The notes beneath the pieces are model-generated. The model saw nothing but the letters and a program-made list of their open reading frames with translations. It did not search any database and was not told the origin of the DNA. A stretch of DNA of 64,000 bases from Cafeteria roenbergensis (lineage: Eukaryota; Sar; Bigyra; Bicosoecida; Cafeteriaceae), in NCBI GenBank assembly GCA_008330645.1, contig VLTN01000004.1:744001-808000 (forward strand). Direction: 5' to 3'. The first letter of the stretch is position 1; each line of letters opens with the position of its first letter. The position numbers and the translations under genes were made by a program. Below are positions 10,654 through 21,100 of the stretch, one piece after another.

Positions 10654-11625
10654 ATGGCCAGGGCCCCGCCGCGTAGCGGCCCCGTCGTTGTCGCGGGCAT
10701 GGCGTTTGCCCTGCTCGCGGCCGTGCTTCTGGCATCCGCGTGAGCGAGCAGCAGAGGGCGTTGTTTTCCGTCGCTCGATCGAGAACCGCTTGGCTTGGGG
10801 AGCACACGAGCTGTCGACCCGCCCACGGCGTGGTGCGAGCCCGAGGCGACGGCAGCGCGCGAGGGTGCGGGTGCACGACCGACGAGGGAGCAGCGCGCGC
10901 AGCGAGCAACCTGCGGCTGCTTGCCTGCCGCGGCGGGGAGAGGCTTGCCGCCCCCCGCTGCCCGAGCCAACCAACGCGTGCCTGTTTTTAACGGTGTATG
11001 CTTCCCGTGCAGACACGGCAGCCCTCCTGCGGGGGCGCGGGAGGCGCCGGCAGCTCTCGTGCAGTCTGGAGCGAAGGCTGGCCAGGCCGGCCACTCCGAC
11101 GCTGAGCTGCTCCGCCGCGCCCTCAGGCGCATGCACTCCGGCTCGCACCTGCGGGCTTCGCACCGCGCTGCAGAGGAGCAGGCGGAGCATGCCCGCGCCG
11201 AGGCGCAGCGGTTCCGTGCGTCCGCAGAGGCCAGTTCCAGGGCTGAAAACCCTCTGGGCGCGATGGGAAACCTCGCCTTTGGGAGGAAGTTCACCACGTG
11301 GACCGACGTGGAAATGTGCGAGGGATGCAAGGCGCTCATGGAGAACGTGGTCCGCTCTACCTCGGAGGCGTCTGCAGTGCGGGACATCATGTTCGCCATC
11401 CACTCGGCATGCAACAACCAGCCCGAGGTGTTTATGGAGGCCTGCATGCACGCGACACACTACGACGCCAACCTGGCCATCTTGCGGCAGCAGGGCAGCA
11501 ACGTGGAGAGCATTTGCAGCGCGGGAGGCATGTGCATTGGCGAGTCCAAGGGTCTGATCCAGGGAGCCATGTCCAAGGGGCTCGGCGCCCTCCCTGGCGG
11601 CGTGGGCGGCATGCTCGGAATTTGA
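10654..11625 (+). CDS. Secreted saposin-B-type protein 1
   Basis: Two exons, 10654-10739 and 11013-11625, give 232 aa. Exon 1 encodes almost exactly a signal peptide: basic start, then a hydrophobic VVVAGMAFALLAAVLLASA core. After a 273-bp intron comes a charged helix (DAELLRRALRRMHSG) and a linker. Between Cys131 and Cys203 there are six cysteines with spacing C-x2-C...C...C...C...C, the classic saposin-B fold pattern, including MCEGCKALME, SACNNQPEVFMEAC and a closing C...GGMC. Saposin-like proteins bind or perturb lipids and may be secreted, vacuolar or lysosomal; the sequence does not say which. A Gly-rich tail follows. It is the first of a tandem pair with the gene at 11964. Confidence 0.75.
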
Positions 11626-11963
11626 ATGCGTGGAGTGGTTTTGCATAGCTTGCGGTGCAATGCGGCCCGAGTCGGCCGAGGCGTTTGGCATTGCGTTGCG
11701 CGCAGCCCTGCAAGCGAGCTAGCAGCGAGGCTGCGCACGGGCGAATTGATCGGTGCTGCGCCAGCCCATGGCCCGTAGCACTCGGGGCAGCCATTCAATG
11801 TGAGGGATTCGCTGGCAGTGAGAGGGTGACGACGGGGGAGTGGGCAGGCCGTGGCGCACAGCCATGGTCAGTCGCTGGAGGAGGCGAAACGGGCTCTGCT
11901 AGCCCCGCGCCGCAGGGCTCGCGGCTCCCGGACACTTGCTGGTCACTGGCCTGCGGGAGGCCC
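11626..11963. other. Intergenic region between the saposin paralogues
   Basis: A 338-bp gap between the stop of the first and the start of the second tandem copy. It must hold the 3' end of one and the promoter of the other. No motif stands out. Confidence 0.4.
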
Positions 11964-12754
11964 ATGCGGGTGCCCAGTGCAACCCTGATGGCCCTGTTCG
12001 CGCTGCTCGCCGTGTCTTGTCCGCGGCAGTCGTGAGTTGCGTGCGGGGCGTCGCGGGTTCGCAAGCCGTGTCCAAGCTGCGGCTGGCCTTGCGACGGGAA
12101 CTCCCCTCCCTTCGCCCCCCCCCCTCCATCTCGTCTGCGGTGGCAACGTGGCCGTGTCGCAGGGCGGGGGCTCAATCCCAATCAAGCCGGCGAGAGGGGC
12201 AGTCTGACCTCGAGCTGCTCCGCCGGGCGCTTCAGCGCCGCCATTCTGGGGGTGTTCGGGCGCAACGCGTGCGCTCCACAACTGAGAACGAGCGTGCTGC
12301 TGTTTTGAGGGGATCGGCAGTGTCGCGGTTTTCCCAATTCTTGCCGGGAGCGGTCACCAGCTCTTTTTCCCAAGCCAAGAATGGCGTGTCGAGCTCCGCG
12401 AACATGATGGCCGGAGCTGCCGGCAGGCTCCCAGGGATGGAGACACCGCACAGGCAGGAGCTCGCGAAGAAGGCGGTGAGTATGCTTTCGCACAAGGGCC
12501 CGCCGCCGACGTGGACGGACATTGAGATGTGCCAGGGCTGTCAGGCGCTGATGGAGGTCGTGATCCGCTCGACGTCTGCGGCGGCGTCGGTACGGGACAT
12601 CATGTTCGCCATCCACTCGGCCTGCAACAACCAGCCCGAGGTGTTTAACGAGGCCTGCATGCATGCAACACACTACGACGCCAACCTGGCCATCTTGCGG
12701 CAGCAGTCGTCGGACATCGTCACGGTTTGCAAGCAGGGCGGCATGTGTGGCTGA
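11964..12754 (+). CDS. Secreted saposin-B-type protein 2
   Basis: Exons 11964-12031 and 12163-12754 give 219 aa. As in its upstream paralogue, exon 1 is a signal peptide (MRVPSATLMALFALLAVSC) and the intron falls just after it in the same phase. The mature part begins with DLELLRRALQRRHSG, equivalent to the paralogue's helix, then a divergent Ser/Ala-rich linker. The six-cysteine saposin-B domain runs from Cys146 (MCQGCQALME) to Cys218, one residue before the end. The domain core is nearly identical to copy 1 at DNA level, while linkers and tails differ, and this copy lacks the Gly-rich tail. The stop is 44 bp from that of the convergent ankyrin/EF-hand gene. Confidence 0.75.
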
Positions 12755-12798
12755 AGCGCAAACCTAAAGCATCTCGACGCACAGTGGACGCGCGGTCC

Positions 12799-14389
12799 TC
12801 ACGCATAGTCAGTGGGAACCCCTGTCCCGCGCACAGCACTCCCCGTGCCCTCTGCGGCCGGGAGGCTCGAAACGCTGGCCGCTCCAGACCCCGGCGCAAG
12901 CGCATTCGAAGAGGCGGCTTGGCCTCCGGACACCGCTGCGGCGCCCCACTCATGCGCGTCGTCTGCGTCGTCCACTGACCCGGGGATGTCTGCCACTCTG
13001 CCCACTGCGGCCGACGCCTGCACCCGCGCCGCCGTGGCCACGACATCCGGGTCAATGCCGCCCTCGTCGCTCAGCCAGAAAGCGATGAACTCTTCGAAGT
13101 CGACCTTGCCGTTGCCGTCCGTATCGAGCGCCACGCGAGCCTCAGCCAGCTCAGCCTCCGTCAACGGAGTGCCCAGCGCCACAGCCAGCGTTCGCAGCTC
13201 CGAGATGTCAATGTGGCCGTTGCCGTCCTCGTCCACGCGCTGAAACTCTTGCCACACCTTGGACACTCGCTCTGCTGGCGTGATGTCGCTCATCGCCCTG
13301 AGGCTGAGCAGGTGCTCGGCAATGTACTTTGTCACCCGTCTGTGGCCTCGCGCCGTGGCCTCGTCGCAAAGCGTCTGCTCGTGCTCGAGCTTGATATGGC
13401 CAGCCTTGGCGAACAGCTCGACGATGGCCAAGTGTCCCCCACGGCACGCGTACTCGAGGGCAATTTCCACTTCCTGCGACCCATGAAACCAACGCGGCGG
13501 TTTGCGCGAGGCGGGGGAGGAGCAGGAGGGGGGGGGGGCGCACCGCAGTGGCGAGAAGCCGCGATGGAGCCAGCGGCCAGAACGACCCTGGGTCAAGTCA
13601 CTTGCATGCCCCCGGGCGTGCCCGGCAAGCACCCCTGTCTCCCAGGCGCGGCGCGTGCACATGCATCCATACCCCCGGACGCGAGGGCTGGGTGGCTGGC
13701 TGGGTGGCTGGGTGGCTGGCTGGCTGGGTGGCTGGCTGGGTGGCTGGCTCACATCGCTGCCGGCAAGCGGGTCGATGCGGTCGTCCTCCAGTAGAACCGA
13801 GGCCACTGCTTCGGCGCCGCGGTTGCAAGCGTCAGCGAGCGCGGTGATGTTCACAGCGGCCTGCGGTCGGGCACGGAGCACGCCATGCAACAAGCGCGAG
13901 ACAATGCGGGATGTGGGCAGCGCGGACATCTGCAACAGGCCGGGCCGGCCCTCTGCGCGAGAAGCAAGGACAGCCGCTGGGGCCAGAGCTGCAACAGGGA
14001 CCACCACACCCGGGCACACTCCGAGAACACGAGAGCTCCAGCACGCGCGCTCACCGCCGGCTGGTTGACATCCAGGTCCGCTCGAGACAGGAGCGCTCGC
14101 AAAATGTCAATCGAGCCAGACCTTGCGGCCTCGAAAAGCGCGTGGCTCTCATACACGGAAATCTGCGAAGGCCACCCACACGGCGACACCCGAGCCATTC
14201 ACTCGCGGAGGCGATTGCGCTTGCTCAAGCAATAGCGGGCCGCAGGCCCGAAGCAACGGGCATGGCCATGCCCTCCCTCACCCTCGTTCCCGGGACCCGG
14301 ACCCTTGCGTTAACGTCCCAGTCCGGGTCCGCAATGATTGCGCGGACAGATGCAAGGTCCGCGTCGCGGACCGCCGAGACGAGCTCCAT
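12799..14389 (-). CDS. Ankyrin-repeat / EF-hand calcium-binding protein
   Basis: Four exons on the minus strand: 14389-14282, 14162-14055, 13929-13753, 13473-12799, all phase 0, encoding 355 aa. The first three exons and the start of the fourth encode degenerate ankyrin-type helices: LVSAVRDADLASVRAIIADPDWDVNA, then HALFEAARSGSIDILRALL.RADLDVN, then ALADACNRGAEAVASVLLEDDRIDPLAG, then ALEYACRGGHLAIVELFAKAG. Two canonical EF-hands follow, with loops DEDGNGHIDISE and DTDGNGKVDFEE (positions 1, 3, 5, 7, 9 and 12 all fit Ca2+ binding). The C-terminus is a disordered Ala/Ser/Gly tail. It is probably a cytosolic Ca2+-responsive adaptor, though the partner is unknown. The gene is divergent from the DsbA-like gene. 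Confidence 0.75.
13684..13748 (+). repeat. TGGC/TGGG tetranucleotide repeat inside an intron
   Basis: Alternating GGCTGGCTGGGTGG units lie immediately downstream of the donor of intron 3 of the ankyrin/EF-hand gene (as CCAGCCACCCAGC on the coding strand). It is a simple-sequence tract, and the third intron is the longest of that gene (279 bp) because of it. Confidence 0.9.
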
Positions 14390-14667
14390 GGCGGCGAGTG
14401 CGCGAGCACAACAGCGGCTTTCGGCAGCCGCCGGCAGAGCCCCCCAGCACCGCCGGCGTTCTCGCGCGCCCTGCGGCTGGGCCCGCTCGACAGGGCAGCT
14501 CGCGCTGCGCAGTCCAGCACAGCGCGGGGCGCAGCCCCTCGCTGGCGGCGGTCGTGCCCGGGCATCTGCGCGGACGCTTGGCCTGGCTTGAGGCGAGCAG
14601 CTCTGCCACGCCATCGGGAGCGTGGGCAGCGGCAACCGCGCACTCGCCCGACGGAGCGCAGCGAGGC

Positions 14668-15626
14668 ATGTCTCGCCTTGTGAAGATCCAGGTTGTATCG
14701 GACACCATCTGCCCGTGGTGAGGCCGCGGCTGCTGCCGGGGCGCGGGAGGCCGCAGGGGCGGAGTGCTGACGCGCACGGCCCCACCAAAAAGAATTCCCG
14801 CTCGGGGTACGTGGCAAGAACACGCCCATCGGACGGCTGTTCCCGCGGCGCGCAACCGCGTCTGCCGCGAGCGGGTTCGGCCCACATCCAATGCGCAAGC
14901 GCCTGTTGTGCGCCCCTCTGCGGTGCTGCCTGGTTTCCGGACGCTCGCAGGTGCTTCGTGGGCAAGCGGCGGCTGGAGAAGGCCATGGCTGCCGCCGCGA
15001 AGGAACTGCGCCTCCAGTTTGAGGTGACGTGGGAGCCGTTCTTCTTGGACCCTACGCTCCCCAAGGCGGGCGTGAACAAGCTGGAGCGCTACAAGTCAAA
15101 GTTCTCCGAGGCGCAGGTGGCTCGCATCCTGCCCATGATGGCCGAGGTCGGGGCCTCGCTTGAACCGCCTGTGCGCTTCAGCTACGGCGGGATGATGGGC
15201 GCCACGCGCGACAGTCACAGGCTGATCGAATTCGCGCGGTCCAAGGGCGGCCCGGCGAAGCAGAACGAGCTGGTCGAGTGCCTGTTCCAGGCCTACTTCG
15301 AGAACGAAAAGTCAATGGGGGACGACGCTGTGCTGCTGGAGTGCGCGGAGCGCGTGGGGCTCGACCGCGGGGAGGCGGAGGAGGCGCTGCGCACCGACGC
15401 ATTTGGCGACGAGGTCGACGAGGCTGCGTCGCGCTGGACGCACGAGCACGGTATCACCGGCGTCCCCTTTTTCCGGATCGCGGACGGCAAGTACGAGGCG
15501 TCAGGGGCTCGCGACGAGGACTACTTTGCTGGGGTCTTCCGCCGCATCGCCGCAGGCATGGACGCCGCAGCGGCCAAGGCAGCGCCCAAGCCCGGCCCGG
15601 CCACCGCAGCCGCGTCTGCGCCCTGA
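14668..15626 (+). CDS. DsbA-like thioredoxin-fold oxidoreductase (FrnE type)
   Basis: Exons 14668-14717 and 14951-15626 give 241 aa. The intron splits the active site: exon 1 ends VVSDTICPW and exon 2 resumes CFVGKRRLE, restoring Cys15-Pro-Trp-Cys18 near the N-terminus, as is usual for the FrnE/DSBA family (Pfam DSBA). Further support: the all-helical insert, the ENEKSMGDDAVLLECAERVGLD stretch typical of the family's helices, and a C-terminal TGVPFFRI segment carrying the cis-proline loop. No signal peptide is seen, which suggests a cytosolic protein. Related proteins are thiol-disulfide oxidoreductases or 2-hydroxychromene-2-carboxylate isomerase relatives. The CxxC favours redox activity. 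The Ala/Pro-rich last 20 residues are dispensable-looking. Confidence 0.85.
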
Positions 15627-15929
15627 GTGGCCCCAGCTCGCGCGCCAGGATGTGTCAGGGCCAGCTGCAGGCTTGCGCATCGCCTATCAAGTTTCAATGC
15701 ATGGACGCGCGCGCGCGCGCGCTGTGCGGCGACGCGCGCCTTCGCGATCAGCATTCACACGGCGAGCATCGCAGCACTCTCGCGCTGATTCTCAATCGAA
15801 CCGAAGGCGCCGCCGCGGGCCCGCATCACAAACATCAAAAGGGAAGAGAGAGAGAGAGACACACACACAGAGGAAGGCGACCGCGCAGCGCACAGCAGCA
15901 GTGCTCACCCATGCCCTTGGAAGTGCACG
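15627..15929. other. Convergent intergenic region with (GA)n(CA)n microsatellite
   Basis: 303 bp between two converging stops. It holds a GC dinucleotide run at about 15707-15722 and an adjoining GA then CA dinucleotide tract at about 15845-15870. Nothing gene-like. Confidence 0.6.
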
Positions 15930-17327
15930 CTATGCCGCGCCCGCCAGCGCCCAGGACGGGCCGGCGCTTGCTGCCGCGCCCCTGCCACTGGGGTCGGCTG
16001 GCGGCGCGCAGCTCACGGTTCCCAGAGAGTACGGGCCTTCCGGCGGAAGCAGGCACGGCTTGAGCCCCCAGGGCGCCCACAGCCGCTGCTGTCGGACAAG
16101 CTCCGCCGCGCGGGTTGGCGGAACGCCGCAGCCCCGGGCAAGCGCTTCGATCGGCATGGCGCCGTCAGCACGGAGCCGCTTCGCAGCCGCGGCGACACGC
16201 GAAGCATCGTCGGGATCCACAGCGCCAGCGGCCAGCGGGGAGACAGGCTCTGCGGCAGCAACTGCACCGGCTGGGGCCGGCCGTGTCGCAACGGCGTCCC
16301 GCGTCGCCCGCTCCGCGGCCAGCGCAAGAAGCGATCTTGCCTCGCTCGCCGAGGGAGTGGGCCGCCTGCTGGATGCCGGCACGGGGGGCCCTGGCGCAGG
16401 ACCGAACCGGGGCGCTGACGCGCCGGCAGCGCCCACCGCTGCCTGCAGCCCAGCCCCAAGCCCCCGAACGGCAGCGCCAAGCATGCTCTGCACGCCGCCG
16501 GCGCCTCCTCCCTCGAAGCGCGGGAGCGCGGGCGGCTCTGGCTGCCACGCTCCCGCCTCCACGTCCTGCCAAGCCGGCGCCACTGTCATCGCCAGGGCGG
16601 CGCGCCAGTCCGCTTCGTAGGCGCGGCGCTGCGCCGCGGCGGCCTCCTCGGCCGCCCGAACGCTTGCCTCCAGCTTGGCGGACCTCTCGTCCGCGGCCGC
16701 CGCCCGGGCCTTGGCCGCCTCGGCGTCCTTGACGCTCTGGAGCGCGCGAACGCGCTCGGTGTATAGCCTGTACTCGGCCACGGCCTGGCGCTCCTGGCGC
16801 CTCATGGCACGCGCTACATCTCTCGTGTCCATCGCCATCCCAGGCCGCGCCCCAGGGCCTTCGAGCCCAGGGGCCGGCGTGTCTGGAGTCGCGCCCAGAA
16901 CGGACGCCGGATCGAACGCCTCCACGTCGTCCTCCGCCTCAAAATCGGACTCGCCGCCCTCGGAGCGGCCGGACACCGACCCACCTTCGCTGCTGCCGTC
17001 AGCGTCTCGCGTGCGGTCAAGCCTCGGCTTTCGCTTCCGAACCACGCGTCCCCGCCGCTTGCGCTGCTGTTGCGCCTGCCTCCGCCGGCGCTGATCCTCC
17101 GCGAGGCGAGCGCGTTCCGCCCGGAACGTCGCCAAATCCATCGCCTCTTCGCCCGGCGGGGCGGCCTCAACGGCAGGCTCGTCTCCGCCGGCTGCTGCGC
17201 CAGCGGCCGGCGCAGGCATTGCAGCCCTGGCGGGCCAGACCACGAACCAGAGCACCACCCCGAGCAGGCCGGCGCACACCCCCATCGACAGCAACGTCAG
17301 CGCTATGCCGCCCCAAGTCACCAGCAT
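15930..17327 (-). CDS. Single-pass membrane protein with coiled coil, unknown
   Basis: A 465-aa protein from the ATG at 17327 (in-frame codons further upstream lack support). Residues about 6-33 form one strong N-terminal transmembrane helix (ALTLLSMGVCAGLLGVVLWFVVW). Next come an acidic/Ala stretch, a Lys/Arg-rich block (RRRRQAQQQRKRRG...), a Ser/Glu/Asp-rich region and an Arg/Ala/Glu coiled coil (about 185-250). A Pro/Gly linker and a C-terminal segment near 370-410 follow, whose DGAMPIEALARGCGVPPTRAAELVRQQ looks like a small winged-helix or helix-turn-helix. The order (N-terminal anchor, basic/acidic coil, C-terminal winged helix) recalls the ER UFMylation adaptor DDRGK1/UFBP1, but the diagnostic DDRGK sequence is absent, so no name is given. 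It is in tandem with the downstream-encoded H+-ATPase. Confidence 0.6.
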   Translation of the reverse strand: MLVTWGGIALTLLSMGVCAGLLGVVLWFVVWPARAAMPAPAAGAAAGGDEPAVEAAPPGEEAMDLATFRAERARLAEDQRRRRQAQQQRKRRGRVVRKRKPRLDRTRDADGSSEGGSVSGRSEGGESDFEAEDDVEAFDPASVLGATPDTPAPGLEGPGARPGMAMDTRDVARAMRRQERQAVAEYRLYTERVRALQSVKDAEAAKARAAAADERSAKLEASVRAAEEAAAAQRRAYEADWRAALAMTVAPAWQDVEAGAWQPEPPALPRFEGGGAGGVQSMLGAAVRGLGAGLQAAVGAAGASAPRFGPAPGPPVPASSRRPTPSASEARSLLALAAERATRDAVATRPAPAGAVAAAEPVSPLAAGAVDPDDASRVAAAAKRLRADGAMPIEALARGCGVPPTRAAELVRQQRLWAPWGLKPCLLPPEGPYSLGTVSCAPPADPSGRGAAASAGPSWALAGAA

Positions 17328-18114
17328 GGCCGCCGTCCGGCGCCCGCGCCAGGTGAGCCGGGGACCGCGGCCGCCGCGGGCTCTGCCTGGTTTGCGGCAC
17401 GAGACTCTGCCGCTTGCCCGCGTACGATTCGAGGCAAGTTGGTGGTTGGTCTGCTGTGTGGCAAGCAAGGCACATGCCGATAGGCTATATCTCCAATCTG
17501 AGTTTGTGGGCCTTGGCTTACACACGATCATACCAAGGCAGATTGGGCAGCGGCACAAACGAATCCCGAGAGGGATGGTGGCGAGGGGGCGCGACATGGG
17601 CACGTGAGCACGCACCAGGAGGCGGCGCGGGCAGCACAGCCGAGGCGCAAGACTCATAGGGCCAAGCAGCGCTCTGAGCGAAGATGGACCCCCTGTCTGC
17701 AAGCGGGGACGCCTCGTTCTCGACATTCCGAAGGCCAGCCGTCTGTGTCCCCACAAGGCCCCGACACGCCATCCCTGTTCCCAGTGCGCGCACGGCTGAC
17801 ATCCAGCCTGACGGGGCGCAAAGGAAACAATGCCACCCCGCAAATGGCGGGGCGGGGAGCGTGTCCGGGCATAAAAGGAGACGGCGACGGAAGGGCCTAC
17901 GGGCGGCCGAATTGTGAATGAGGCGTCCTCAATGAGGCCGCTTTCAGGGCAGGGGACCTGCAACATCCGAGCAGCAGGCTGGGCGAAACGAGACGGGCAC
18001 AGAAGCGAGCCCGATTGCCTGCACTTGCCACGGAGCGGACGGCGGCGCGGGACCCAGAGGCAGGCCCCGCACGTCCAACGAGGATGGTCACTCCTCGTCT
18101 CTCTTTGGCAGCAC
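17328..18114. other. Intergenic region with an AT-richer island
   Basis: 787 bp between two minus-strand genes. Most is GC-rich, but about 17440-17580 is clearly lower in GC, with a TATATC stretch at about 17485-17491 and a GATCATACCA word at 17527-17536. It probably includes the promoter of the single-pass membrane-protein gene and the 3' end of the ATPase gene. No RNA gene could be supported. Confidence 0.4.
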
Positions 18115-21100
18115 TCAGTGGCCACCGGTGGCGGCGCCAGCGGCGGCAGCGCCGGCGTCGCCGCCAAGCACACCGCGCTCGAGAAGCACCTTCTTGAGCA
18201 TACGGATCTCGTCCTCGAGCTTCTGGACGCGAGCGTCGTTGGCTGAGGTGTAGCCCGCGATGCCAGCGGAGTGCTGGGCGCGGAGGCCGGCGGGGCGCGC
18301 CTTGTCGTCGGTGGCGAGCATGGTGGTGAGCTGCGCGCGGTTGGCGACGGCGTGGATGCGCTCGTTGTCCTCGGTGCGGATGTAGTTCTCGATCACGTAG
18401 TAGGTGACCACCTTGAGGATGTCCTGGCCGATGAACCAGATGAGGCAGTAGACCCACACGGTGATGACAGCGTACGAGTTGGTGTTGAGGGGCGCCATGA
18501 GCATGCGCATGCCACCGCTGGGGTAGGCGTTGGTGGCCGAGATGTCGTTGAAGGACTGCGGCCAGAAGATGGAGAGGATGGTGGACGCTCCGGTGGCGAA
18601 CACGAAGGCGACGGCGAGGGCGTAGCCGGGGCGGCGCTCCCAGAAGAAGCTGCGAGTACGGGCCGCGAACACGGTGAGGAAGTCGCTGATGGACACCTTG
18701 AGGTACATCACGGTCTGGGCCTGGCCCCAGGTCACGTAGTGGTTGGCTTCGCCAGAGTTGTCCTGGCCAAGGAGGTTGCCGAAGAAGGAAACGGTGTCAT
18801 CGTTGATGTGGTACTGGTGGTAGTTGGACTGGAGGGCGAACACGAGGAGGAGCATGGAGCCGAGGCAGGCAACGAGGCCGAGCACGGTGGCGACGACGAC
18901 GACCTCCCAGAGGTCCCAGCGCTGCGGGGTGTTGGCGGGGATGACCTTGTCGTGGGCGATGGTGATGATGGTTCCGTCGTTCAGGATGGTGATGACCACG
19001 AGGGAAATCACGGGCAGTACGAAGGCAGCCTCGTGGGCGCACCACCACTGAGAGATGTGCGGGCCCTTGCCGTCAGGGGGAGGAAGCTCCATGTCGGCAA
19101 CGGGGCCAGTGTGAGTGGAGTTCGATCCCACAGCCACGCACGGCCAGGCCTGGCCCTGGGGGCCCTTGGCGTCGCCGTAGAAGGCACCGGAGCTGGGGGT
19201 GATGGTGATCACGGCGAAGAAGAAGAAGAGAAGGAGCTGCAGCGTGCAGGCGATGCGGTAGATGGCGTAGTTGCGCATGCGCTGGAAGATCTTGCGCGAG
19301 CGCTGGATGGCGTCGATGATCACGCTGAGTCCGGGCTCGGTAAGCACGATGTCGGCGGCCGCCTTGGCGGCGTCGGTGGCGCCCTCGACGGCAATGCCGA
19401 TGTCGGCGCGCTTCAGGGCAGGGGCGTCGTTGACACCGTCACCGGTCATACCGGTCACGATGCCGCGCTCGCGGAGGGCCTGGACGATGTTGAACTTGTG
19501 CTCGGGCATCACCTCGGCGAAGCCGTTGGCTGCGAAGATGCGGTCGGACTTCTCGGCGTCGCTCATGAAGGTGCTGTTGAGGATCTCGGTGTCGAAGATC
19601 TCAGTGCCCATCTCCAGCTGGCGGCAGGTCTCGACGGCGATGGCGCGCTGGTCACCAGTGACCATCTTGACCTCCACACCGCCATCGATGGCGGCCTTGA
19701 TGGTCTCGGCGGTGTCGTCACGGGGGGGATCGAAGAGGGACAGGAGGCCCTGGAACTGCCAAGCAGGGGGCTCGTCGAGGCTCGAGTAGGACACTCCGAC
19801 ACCCAGGGTGCGGAAGCCCTTGTCAGCGTACTCCTGGATCTTGGCGTCCACGGTCTCGCCGAGGGTGGCGTCCGCGGTGCCGGCGGCGATGCACATGCGA
19901 AGGATGACCTGGGGCGCGCCCTTGGTCACACGGAGGACGGCACCGTTGGGCGCGTTCATGGCAGCCTCGGTGCGCTTGATGACGGGGTTGAACGGGGTGA
20001 ACTTGATCACGTCGAACGAGTCGAGCTTCTCCTTGGTCCAGCGGTCGGCCGGGTCGGTCGGGGAGCGAGTGGGCACGGCCTCGATGATCACCTTGTCGAT
20101 GGCGTCGAGGTCGGCAGACTTGCGGTTGGCCGAGAGGGCGGCGAAGAAGGTGAGCTCCTCCTCGTCCATGTCGCCGAAGAGGGTGGGGGGCTTGAGGGTG
20201 AGCTCGTTCTTGGTGAGGGTGCCGGTCTTGTCGGAGCACAGCACAGTCATGCCAGCGAGCTCCTCGATGGCGCTAAGGCGGGCGACGATGACCTTACGGG
20301 AGGCGAGGCGGCGGGCACCCACAGCCATGGTGGAAGTGCACACGACCTGCATGGCGATGGGGATGGACGCAACGAGCAGCACGATCACCACGGACAGAGC
20401 GCGGAGAACGGTAGAGTTGCCGGGGAGCTTGGGCACGGTCGAGGCGCCGTTGACCACGAGCACGGTGAAGATGATGGCGCAGAGGATGAGGGAGAGGAAC
20501 AGAAGGCCGAGGGTGATGCGGAACAGAATCTTCTGGAAGCGGCCTTGGGCATCGTCGATCTTCATGAGGCCAGCGGCCTTGCCGTAGAACGTGTTCTTGC
20601 CGGTGGCAACGACGACAGCCTTCATCTCGCCCTGCTTGATGAGCGAGGACATCTTGAGCTTGTCGTGCGCGTACATGGTCTTGGGGAGGGACTCGCCGGT
20701 CAGGGCAGACTGGTCAACCTGAAGCTGGTCCTCCTTGTCCTCGGGGTTGCCGGTGAGCATGCAGTCGGCGGGCACGACGTCGCCAAGCTTGAGCTCCACA
20801 ACGTCGCCCGGCACGAGCTCGCGGGACTTCAACTTGCCGCGGGTCACGCGGCCACCGACGGTACGAAGCACGGTGCACTCCGGCGCGAGCTTCTCCTTGA
20901 GGGCAGCAATGGCGTTTCCGGCGTTGAGCTCCTCGACGTAGCCCACAGTGCCGTTCACAACCTGAAGAATGCTGAGAACAATGCAGTCCTCGACACCGTC
21001 GCCGGTGATAGAGGCCTTGATCACCTCGATGATGATGGCAATCCAAATCATGATGGGCATGGGGCCCCAGAAGTAGGAAAGGAACTTGAGGAACGGGTTC

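Noticed and set aside
17500-17600. 5S rRNA-like word (GATCATACCA) suggesting a 5S gene
   Set aside because: Only about ten bases resemble the conserved 5S segment; the rest does not fit the 5S sequence or pairing, and no terminator follows.
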